Below are positions 1 to 4,164 of a stretch of DNA of 5,074 nucleotides, one piece after another. The stretch covers positions 8,106 to 13,179 of the forward strand of contig KL571437.1 of the NCBI GenBank assembly GCA_000715855.1, in the 5' to 3' direction. The stretch comes from Actinoplanes liguriensis. GTDB taxonomy: Bacteria; Actinomycetota; Actinomycetes; Mycobacteriales; Micromonosporaceae. The position numbers and the translations under genes are program-made. Below the pieces are notes generated by a model. The model was not told the DNA's origin. It searched no databases and saw only the letters and a program-made list of their open reading frames with translations. Each line of letters begins with the position of its first letter. Positions within the stretch are counted from its first letter, which is position 1.

Positions 1-193
1 GAGGCACGAATAACCACGGTCAGAACCAGCCCGAACCTCACGTCGCGCTGCGGGCTCGGCCCGGTGTGGAGTTCGCGTAGGCTGTTTTCGGCGCGCGGCG
101 TGCCGTGGGCCTGGCCCACTGTGGAGGTCGGGTGGGGGTGCCACGGGACCGGGCTCACGCCGTACGCGCGAATGGTTTTGATCGGAAGCGGAC
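1..193. other. Left-edge flank with no assignable gene
   Basis: No complete gene is visible here. Two weak edge candidates exist. On the plus strand a frame open from the edge (bases 3-80) ends at TAG 78-80 and would give about 25 residues ending PGVEFA; its codons contain no rare types, so it could be the tail of a rightward gene convergent with the nucleotidyltransferase gene. On the minus strand a GTG at 41-39 would start a hydrophobic stretch (about VRFGLVLTVV) running off the edge, but no ribosome-binding site precedes it. Neither matches a family I recognise. Bases 81-193 contain only the inverted repeat listed separately. Confidence 0.3.
105..119. terminator. Perfect 7-bp inverted repeat, possible terminator
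   Basis: GTGGGCC, one base, GGCCCAC form a perfect inverted repeat about 75 bp beyond the stop codon of the leftward nucleotidyltransferase gene. The position would suit a terminator, possibly shared with a convergent gene ending near base 80. However, there is no T run on either strand and the loop would be one base (three if the innermost pair opens). Many actinobacterial terminators lack a clear U tract, so this remains a possible rather than a likely terminator. Confidence 0.25.
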
Positions 194-904
194 TCAGTCG
201 AAGAGGGCGCCGACGGTGCCGTCGACCGGGCGGCCACGGGCGGCCAGCTCCTCGGCCTGGTAGTTCAGGATCGCGCCGAGCTCCTGCATGTCCGCCGCGG
301 CCACCCCGGTGCGTTTCACCGCGTCCGCCGCGTTGCGGAACCAGGTCCGCGTGAGCAGCCCGGCGACCAGCGCGGCGTGGACCCGGGCATCGGCGATCAT
401 CACGAGCGCGGCATCCGTGTCATACCACTGGGTGAGCCGGATCGCCCGCTGACGGGCGCCGTTCGCGGTCGCCCAGTTGTGCCGGGCGAGCTGGGTGAAC
501 TCGGCCGGCCGTGCCTCGCCGAGCAGGTTCTGATGCGCCTCGCGCTGCTCGGTGAAGCAGTCCTTCGGGTCGTGCAGCGGGAACGTCGTGATGTACCGAT
601 CGGCCAGCAGCGGCCACCGCGGGGTCAGCTGCCGGGCCTTGACCAGCGCGTCCTCGGCGGCCATCACCTCCAGCTCGACCGGGATGCCCTCGACCTTGCG
701 CAGGGTCGGCCGAGGCCCTGTCCGCGGGCGGTAGGTGAGCACCACCAGGTTGACGTCGCTGGTGTCCGCGTCGTCGCCGTGCGCGATCGAGCCACGCACC
801 CCGACCGCCTGCACCTCGGACGGCCATTTCCGCTGCACGGCGTCGGCCAGCCGGACGGCGAGCGCGCCGCGGGGAGAGGTGGTGTCGATCTCCTCGATCA
901 CCAC
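194..904 (-). CDS. Nucleotidyltransferase-fold protein, KNTase-like, with altered active site
   Basis: Predicted cytoplasmic protein of 236 residues with an N-terminal DNA polymerase beta-type nucleotidyltransferase fold and a helical C-terminal half. The fold signature is G38-S39 followed by S49-D50-V51-N52, then a third strand with V76-E77-L78-E79. From memory, residues 76-99 line up without gaps with the VEV...DWPL stretch of kanamycin nucleotidyltransferase ANT(4'), including W97-P98-L99, and the later LHD resembles its IYD. Such enzymes move AMP from ATP to a hydroxyl or protein. Here the second metal-binding acid (Glu51 in ANT(4')) is Asn52, so activity is uncertain; it may be a pseudoenzyme or use other acids such as E77 or E79. 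I chose GTG at 904-902: GAGGA (920-916) overlaps the upstream gene's stop and lies 11 bases ahead; a second GTG follows directly at 901. It is the last gene of the leftward cluster, 14 bases after the ferritin-like gene, suggesting co-transcription. Substrate unknown; an antibiotic-resistance role should not be assumed. Confidence 0.85.
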   Translation of the reverse strand: MVIEEIDTTSPRGALAVRLADAVQRKWPSEVQAVGVRGSIAHGDDADTSDVNLVVLTYRPRTGPRPTLRKVEGIPVELEVMAAEDALVKARQLTPRWPLLADRYITTFPLHDPKDCFTEQREAHQNLLGEARPAEFTQLARHNWATANGARQRAIRLTQWYDTDAALVMIADARVHAALVAGLLTRTWFRNAADAVKRTGVAAADMQELGAILNYQAEELAARGRPVDGTVGALFD

Positions 905-918
905 CCTATTGTCTGTCC

Positions 919-1347
919 TCAGGCGGTCGGGCGACCCGGAAAGATCAGGGTGAGCGGCGTGACCTGGGCGAGCTTGCGCCACTTGGTCGCGCGAACTGCG
1001 GAGTCGGTCAAAGCCGACAGCGCGTCGACCCGCTGGGTGCTCTCGGTGACCGGCAGCACCACCCGCCAGGCCTGGGCCACCCCGTCCTCGATCTGGACGG
1101 CCAGCTTCAGCGCGGTGGCCCGGTCCTCCACCGGGAACGGCAGCTCGTAGCCGGCCGGGGTGGGCGCGGTGCTTGCCTTCAGGCCGGCCAGTTGCTCCAC
1201 CAGGTCGTCACGGCGCACCCGGTGCAGGTCCTCGGCGGCGCGCGCCTGATCCTGCTCGGAGCCCTCCTTCAGGTGGACGCCGATCAACCCGTACGCCCAG
1301 ATGGCCGCGTCCTCGGCGGCCAGAGCCGAGGCCAGTTCTTCTTTCAC
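919..1347 (-). CDS. Small ferritin-like domain protein (DUF4439 type)
   Basis: A 142-residue protein with no signal peptide or membrane segment, predicted to be an all-helical bundle. Helix 1 carries E12 in LAAEDAAIWAYGLIG, helix 2 carries E39 and H42 in an ExxH pattern, and helix 3 carries E87; the end reads TPLTLIFPG, as I recall for actinobacterial DUF4439 ferritin-like proteins. The spacing of E12, E39/H42 and E87 is what a metal-binding ferritin-type bundle would use, but I see no second clear ExxH in helix 4 (about 106-127), so a complete di-iron site is not assured. The only reasonable start is GTG at 1347-1345; no good Shine-Dalgarno precedes it, so it may be translated by coupling with the lipoprotein gene ending 33 bases upstream in the same frame. 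Its TGA overlaps the ribosome-binding site of the following nucleotidyltransferase gene. The probable mycobacterial counterpart is Rv2844, also close to rimP (from memory). Function unknown. Confidence 0.8.
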   Translation of the reverse strand: MKEELASALAAEDAAIWAYGLIGVHLKEGSEQDQARAAEDLHRVRRDDLVEQLAGLKASTAPTPAGYELPFPVEDRATALKLAVQIEDGVAQAWRVVLPVTESTQRVDALSALTDSAVRATKWRKLAQVTPLTLIFPGRPTA

Positions 1348-1380
1348 GTTCGGAAAACTAGCGCAGTCACGCCCGGGAAA

Positions 1381-1863
1381 TCAGCGCAGCGCCTCGGCGT
1401 GGGTGGCGCGGGCGGCCGCTATCGACCCGACCAGCGCGGCCCGTCCGGCCGGGGCGGCCTTGCACGCGGCGACCGCGGTCTTCTGCGCGGCCAGCTCGGC
1501 CGTGCGCAGCCCCGCCACGGTGTCCGCCCCGCCGGCCGCGGCGGACGCCGCCCCGCTCGGGAGCGTCGTGCCGATCACCCTGGCCAGCTCGGCCGCGTGC
1601 GCCCGGTGTGCCTGGCTCAGCGGGGTGAGCCGCTCGCTCAGCGACTGGTCGGCCAGGATCACCCGGTCGTACGCCGAAGCCAGCGCCAGCGCCTCGTCGA
1701 GCACCGGCTGCAGCGCGTCCGGCCCCTTCGGGGGCTCCTCGTCGTCACCGAAGAGCCCGCAGCCGCTCAGTGTGACCAGGCCGGCCAGGGCGCCGCTCGC
1801 ACCCAGCACCCGGCGGCGGGTGTGTCCTGAATCGCTCATCCGCACCGCGCCAGTCAACACCAT
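1381..1863 (-). CDS. Tat-type lipoprotein with predicted helical (ferritin-like) bundle
   Basis: A 160-residue predicted exported lipoprotein. Residues 15-20 (TRRRVL) form a twin-arginine motif, followed by a hydrophobic stretch (about 21-32) and a lipobox L32-S33-G34-C35, with C35 as the lipidated residue; a short acidic linker (DDEE, 40-43) follows. The mature part is Ala-rich with about four predicted helices (51-70, 80-97, 114-135, 140-160). H86, H89, E92 and H155/E157 could be ligands in a ferritin-like arrangement, but the assignment to that fold is inference. The start is uncertain: GGAGGGG (1870-1864) touches ATG 1863, which is too close, and gives better spacing to GTG 1860 (about 5 bases) or TTG 1857 (about 8); ATG 1839 just before the twin-arginine region is also possible. 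All choices keep the same mature protein. It heads the leftward cluster, divergent from rimP, resembling the position of Rv2843 in M. tuberculosis (from memory). Function unknown. Confidence 0.78.
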   Translation of the reverse strand: MVLTGAVRMSDSGHTRRRVLGASGALAGLVTLSGCGLFGDDEEPPKGPDALQPVLDEALALASAYDRVILADQSLSERLTPLSQAHRAHAAELARVIGTTLPSGAASAAAGGADTVAGLRTAELAAQKTAVAACKAAPAGRAALVGSIAAARATHAEALR

Positions 1864-1870
1864 CCCCTCC
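1864..1870 (-). promoter_or_regulatory. Ribosome-binding site of the lipoprotein gene
   Basis: Read on the minus strand, GGAGGGG directly abuts ATG 1863. The usual spacing points instead to GTG 1860 or TTG 1857, so this site decides between near-identical starts and makes the first two or three residues uncertain. Confidence 0.6.
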
Positions 1871-1992
1871 GAGGATGACGTGCCGGGCCGTTGACCTGCG
1901 GATCAGGCGGTTCTGGTGCGGCGCTTCGTCGCCCGAAGGGCTGGCGCGTTACGCTCTGCGTCAGCCGCGGGGCCACGGACTGCCCGGCGGCA

Positions 1993-1998
1993 TATAGT
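1993..1998 (+). promoter_or_regulatory. Candidate -10 box for the rimP-nusA-ylxR-infB operon
   Basis: TATAGT is one of the few AT-rich hexamers upstream of rimP and fits the actinobacterial TAnnnT pattern. The -35 position (about 1970-1975, GGGCCA) is not consensus-like, which is common in actinomycetes. Transcription would begin near 2004-2006, giving a leader of about 50 bases. Confidence 0.4.
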
Positions 1999-2032
1999 CG
2001 TTGCAGCACAAAAGAGACGTCGTTGCAGCACA
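1997..2032 (+). repeat. 14-bp perfect direct repeat, 22-bp period, at the rimP promoter
   Basis: GTCGTTGCAGCACA occurs at 1997-2010 and again at 2019-2032, separated by eight bases. The period is about two helical turns, so a protein bound to both copies would sit on one face. Copy one overlaps the end of the candidate -10 box and the start region; copy two lies in the leader, six bases before the GAGGGAGAGG purine tract. It could be an operator or simply a local duplication. Confidence 0.6.
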
Positions 2033-2056
2033 TAACTGAGGGAGAGGTCGAGCCCG

Positions 2057-2680
2057 ATGACGCAGCGTGGTCGCGCCGGGGCCCGGCCCGGTGGTCGCCC
2101 GAGTGGCCGGCGGGGCCAGCCGGAGACCCGGAGCACTCCCGTCGCCCCGCGGATCGATCTGACCGCGGCCCGCGCCCGGTTGCGCGAGGTGGTCGAGCCG
2201 GTGGTCGTCAAGGCCGGTTACGACCTGGAGGAGCTGTCCCTGACCCGGGCCGGTCGCCGGTTCGTGGTGCGGGTGATGATCGACGCCGACGGCGGCATCG
2301 GCCTGGACGACGTGGCCGTTGTCTCCCGGGAGATCTCCGAGGCCCTGGATGCCGCGGATGAGCACGGCGGCGAGCTCCTCGCGGGGGAGTATCAACTGGA
2401 GGTCGGCTCGCCCGGGGTGGACCGGCCGCTGACCGAGCCCCGGCACTGGCGCCGCAACATCGGCCGCCTGGTCGCGGTGAGCGGGCTGACCGGCCGGGTG
2501 CTGCGCACCGATGAGCACGGCGTGAAGCTGGACGTGGCCGGCGCCGAGCGCGAGCTGGCCTGGACGGAGCTGGGCCCGGGGCGGGTCCAGATCGAGTTCA
2601 AGCGCATGGACGAAGCCGAGTTCGGCGACGAAGACGAAGCCGACGAAGAAGACGAAGACGAAGGGGAGGGCGAGGAGTGA
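2057..2680 (+). CDS. rimP: Ribosome maturation factor RimP
   Basis: RimP binds the free 30S subunit and helps its late assembly. This copy has 207 residues, against about 150 in E. coli. Residues 1-32 form a basic, Arg/Gly/Pro-rich disordered extension. The N-terminal alpha/beta domain covers about 33-120 ([27 protein letters not shown]) and ends with the family hallmark at 112-125, [14 protein letters not shown]. The C-terminal SH3-like domain covers about 126-183. Residues 185-207 are an acidic tail with 17 Asp/Glu of 23. ATG 2057 is supported by GGAGAGG nine bases upstream. It is the first gene of the rightward operon; its stop TGA overlaps the nusA GTG by four bases (GTGA), and the codons of the acidic tail supply the nusA ribosome-binding site, so the two are translationally coupled. 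Glu codons in the tail differ from those in the body (see the repeat at 2609-2663). Confidence 0.97.
   Translation: MTQRGRAGARPGGRPSGRRGQPETRSTPVAPRIDLTAARARLREVVEPVVVKAGYDLEELSLTRAGRRFVVRVMIDADGGIGLDDVAVVSREISEALDAADEHGGELLAGEYQLEVGSPGVDRPLTEPRHWRRNIGRLVAVSGLTGRVLRTDEHGVKLDVAGAERELAWTELGPGRVQIEFKRMDEAEFGDEDEADEEDEDEGEGEE
2609..2663 (+). repeat. GACGAAG repeats coding the acidic RimP tail
   Basis: Six copies of GACGAAG (starting at 2609, 2627, 2633, 2642, 2651 and 2657) encode Asp-Glu pairs. Seven of the eleven Glu codons in the tail are GAA, whereas all seventeen in the rest of rimP are GAG. The imperfect repetition suggests growth by slippage or unequal exchange. The repeat leads straight into the nusA ribosome-binding site. 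Confidence 0.75.
2665..2669 (+). promoter_or_regulatory. nusA ribosome-binding site inside rimP
   Basis: GGAGG within the last codons of rimP lies seven bases before GTG 2677 and fixes that GTG as the nusA start. Confidence 0.8.
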
Positions 2681-3693
2681 ACATCGACCTCGCGGCGCTG
2701 CGCGCCCTGGAGCGCGAGCGGGAGATCCCGTTCGAGACGATCATCGCGGCGATCGAGACCGCGCTGCTGACGGCGTACCGGCACACCGACGGCGCGGAAG
2801 GTCACGCCCGGGTGGAGATCGACCGCAAGTCCGGCGTCGCCTCGGTGCTGGCGCAGGAGCTGGACGCGGACGGCACCGTCGTCCGCGAGTGGGACGACAC
2901 CCCGCACGACTTCGGGCGGATCGCCGCGATGACCGCCAAGCAGGTCATCCTGCAGCGGCTCCGGGAGGCGACCGACGAGCAGCACTTCGGGGAGTATGCG
3001 GGCCGCGACGGTGACCTGATCACCGGCGTGGTGCAGGCCGACGCCGCCCGTGCCGAGAAGGGCATCGTGATCGTCGACCTGGGCAAGCTCGAGGCGGTGC
3101 TGCCGCAGTCCGAGCAGGTCCCGGGGGAGTCCTACGAGCACGGCTCGCGCCTGCGCTGCATCGTGGTGCACGTGGCCAAGGGCTTCCGCGGCCCGCAGAT
3201 CACCCTGTCCCGCTCGCACCCGGCTCTGGTGAAGAAGCTTTTCGCCCTCGAGGTGCCGGAGATCGCCGACGGGACGGTGGAGATCGCCGCGATCGCGCGT
3301 GAGTCCGGTCACCGTACGAAGATCGCCGTCCGGTCCACCGTGCAGGGCGTGAACGCCAAGGGCGCCTGCATCGGCCCGATGGGCCAGCGGGTTCGCGCGG
3401 TGATGAGCGAGCTGCACGGTGAGAAGATCGACATCATCGACTGGTCGGACGACCCGGCCCAGTTCGTGGGGAACGCGTTGTCCCCGGCCAAGGCGCTGCG
3501 CGTCGAGGTCGTGGACGCCGCTACCCGGACGGCCAGGGTCACTGTGCCGGATTTCCAGTTGTCCCTGGCGATCGGCCGGGAGGGGCAGAACGCCCGTCTC
3601 GCTGCCCGTCTCACCGGATGGCGCATCGACATCCGTCCGGACAATGAACCCGCTCCAGTCGCGGACCGTGATGCGGCCGAGGCGGGGAACTGA
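2677..3693 (+). CDS. nusA: Transcription termination/antitermination factor NusA
   Basis: NusA binds RNA polymerase and nascent RNA, modulates pausing and intrinsic termination, and takes part in antitermination of rRNA operons. The 338-residue protein shows an RNA polymerase-binding N-terminal domain (about 1-104, starting [16 protein letters not shown]), an S1 domain (about 109-180, GVVQAD...[15 protein letters not shown]), KH1 (about 200-275) with its loop G233-P-M-G236 in [12 protein letters not shown], and KH2 (about 276-322) with G300-R-E-G303 in [19 protein letters not shown]. It stops soon after KH2, with a short disordered tail (323-338), and lacks the two acidic repeat domains that make E. 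coli NusA about 495 residues; this short form is normal in Gram-positive bacteria, so it is not a truncation. GTG 2677 has a strong ribosome-binding site and overlaps the rimP stop by four bases. The ylxR gene follows after 34 bases. Confidence 0.98.
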   Translation: MNIDLAALRALEREREIPFETIIAAIETALLTAYRHTDGAEGHARVEIDRKSGVASVLAQELDADGTVVREWDDTPHDFGRIAAMTAKQVILQRLREATDEQHFGEYAGRDGDLITGVVQADAARAEKGIVIVDLGKLEAVLPQSEQVPGESYEHGSRLRCIVVHVAKGFRGPQITLSRSHPALVKKLFALEVPEIADGTVEIAAIARESGHRTKIAVRSTVQGVNAKGACIGPMGQRVRAVMSELHGEKIDIIDWSDDPAQFVGNALSPAKALRVEVVDAATRTARVTVPDFQLSLAIGREGQNARLAARLTGWRIDIRPDNEPAPVADRDAAEAGN

Positions 3694-3716
3694 CCGGATA
3701 CGCGGTCGCCGCGATC

Positions 3717-3722
3717 GAGGGG
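3717..3722 (+). promoter_or_regulatory. ylxR ribosome-binding site that selects the TTG start
   Basis: GAGGGG lies five bases before TTG 3728. It follows a small hairpin (CGCGG 3701-3705, loop TCG, CCGCG 3709-3713) in the nusA-ylxR gap. An in-frame ATG at 3671 inside the end of nusA lacks such a site. Confidence 0.65.
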
Positions 3723-3727
3723 TAGAC

Positions 3728-4057
3728 TTGTCCTCGGTCGGCCCGACGCGAACCTGCGTCGGCTGCCGCAAACGCGCGCCGGCCGCATCATTGCTGCGGT
3801 TCGTCGCGGCCGGATCCGGGAAAGACCTCCGGCTTCTGCCCGATCCAAGCCGCCGACTGCCGGGCCGGGGAGCACATCTGCATCCCGATCCGGCCTGCTT
3901 CGGGCAGGCGGAGCGACGTCGCGCTTTCGGGCGTGCGTTGCGTCTCACCGGTGTTGCTGACGCCGGACTGCTTGCCGAGCACATCCGAACGGTCTCCGTG
4001 CCGTCCGGAACCACTGATGGCGAGGCGTCTTCGCCCCGTCACGACCCAGCAAGGTAG
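3728..4057 (+). CDS. ylxR: YlxR/RnpM family RNA-binding protein (DUF448)
   Basis: A 109-residue basic protein of the YlxR family, which almost always sits between nusA and infB. In Bacillus subtilis the family member has been linked to RNase P RNA binding (renamed RnpM) and to gene regulation; whether the same holds here is inference. Diagnostic motifs are RTCVGCRKR (residues 8-16), L23-L-R-F-V, and GRGAHLHPDPACF followed by AERRRAFGRALR (about 48-73). The C-terminal segment (about 90-109) is polar and probably disordered. TTG 3728 is chosen because GAGGGG lies just ahead and because the family motif starts a few residues later; ATG 3671 would add 19 Arg-rich residues and overlap nusA. Its TAG (4055-4057) sits within AAGGTAGGA, a possible ribosome-binding site for the tiny frames of the infB leader. 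Confidence 0.93.
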   Translation: MSSVGPTRTCVGCRKRAPAASLLRFVAAGSGKDLRLLPDPSRRLPGRGAHLHPDPACFGQAERRRAFGRALRLTGVADAGLLAEHIRTVSVPSGTTDGEASSPRHDPAR

Positions 4058-4067
4058 GACGACCCAG

Positions 4068-4119
4068 ATGAGCACTCGATGAAGTCCCTGAAATGACCAG
4101 GCTTCTAGTGCACGAGTGA
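4068..4119 (+). other. Chain of three overlapping mini-frames upstream of infB
   Basis: ATG 4068 reads MSTR and stops at TGA 4080-4082. ATG 4079 overlaps that stop (ATGA), reads MKSLK and stops at 4094-4096. ATG 4093 overlaps again (ATGA), reads MTRLLVHE and stops at 4117-4119. A GTG at 4116 overlaps that stop (GTGA). AGGA (4056-4059), overlapping the ylxR stop codon, lies eight bases before the first ATG, a normal spacing. The third frame uses CTT-CTA, leucine codons that are uncommon in such GC-rich genomes. Whether any of these is translated cannot be known from sequence. Confidence 0.4.
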
Positions 4120-4149
4120 GGTCGATGCGGGTACTGCTCGCACGACCTC
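4118..4149 (+). promoter_or_regulatory. Strong RNA hairpin just upstream of the infB ribosome-binding site
   Basis: GAGGTCG (4118-4124) pairs perfectly with CGACCTC (4143-4149). After a bulged A (4125), TGCGGG (4126-4131) pairs with CTCGCA (4137-4142) with one G-U pair, closing a five-base loop (4132-4136). That is 13 pairs in 32 bases. The 5' arm overlaps the stop of the third mini-frame. CCTC (4146-4149) could instead pair with GAGG (4155-4158) of the infB ribosome-binding site, so two exclusive structures are possible. No U run follows, so a terminator is unlikely. Confidence 0.6.
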
Positions 4150-4154
4150 GAGAT

Positions 4155-4160
4155 GAGGAG
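4155..4160 (+). promoter_or_regulatory. infB ribosome-binding site
   Basis: GAGGAG lies four bases before GTG 4165 and supports that start over in-frame ATG 4153, which has no site upstream. The spacing is at the short end of normal. Confidence 0.7.
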
Positions 4161-4164
4161 TGCA

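Larger units (their letters stand above)
1864..2056. promoter_or_regulatory. Divergent intergenic region between lipoprotein cluster and rimP operon
   Basis: These 193 bases must carry promoters for both directions. On the plus strand I see a -10-like TATAGT (1993-1998), a tandem direct repeat (1997-2032) and the rimP ribosome-binding site GGAGAGG (2041-2047, 9 bases before ATG 2057). On the minus strand, apart from the ribosome-binding site of the lipoprotein gene, I find no convincing -35/-10 pair. No convincing small gene or RNA gene is seen. Confidence 0.7.
4058..4164 (+). promoter_or_regulatory. infB leader (ylxR-infB gap) with overlapping mini-frames and hairpin
   Basis: This 107-base gap does not look like plain spacer. 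It holds three minimal frames joined by stop/start overlaps (4068-4119), a fourth frame starting GTG at 4116, a strong hairpin (4118-4149) and the infB ribosome-binding site (4155-4160). The layout suggests that ribosomes leaving ylxR may step through the mini-frames and so affect the hairpin before infB. No promoter with clear -35 and -10 boxes was found in it. Confidence 0.6.

Noticed and set aside
377..1830. Plus-strand open frames opposite the leftward gene cluster
   Set aside because: The minus-strand products show family motifs (GS...SD, ferritin-like helices, lipobox) while the plus-strand translations are Arg/Pro-rich without recognisable domains.
1891..1896. TTGACC as a -35 box for rimP
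   Set aside because: No -10-like hexamer lies 16-18 bases downstream (TGGTGC at the 17-base position), and it is about 160 bases from the rimP start.
3671..3673. ATG as an upstream start for ylxR
   Set aside because: No ribosome-binding site precedes it and it would add an Arg-rich stretch overlapping nusA; TTG 3728 has GAGGGG at good spacing.
3640..3693. NusA as a truncated gene lacking the acidic repeats
   Set aside because: Actinobacterial and other Gram-positive NusA proteins normally end after KH2; the gene is intact.
2392..4014. A 540-codon open frame on the minus strand opposite rimP, nusA and ylxR
   Set aside because: It is antisense to three clearly recognised genes, its predicted protein is His/Arg/Asp-rich low-complexity sequence, and such long shadow frames are usual in GC-rich DNA.
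4118..4149. Leader hairpin as an intrinsic terminator before infB
   Set aside because: No U run follows; instead the infB ribosome-binding site begins six bases later.
4153..4155. ATG as the infB start
   Set aside because: It overlaps the GAGGAG ribosome-binding site itself, whereas GTG 4165 follows that site and gives the usual short N-terminus before [12 protein letters not shown].
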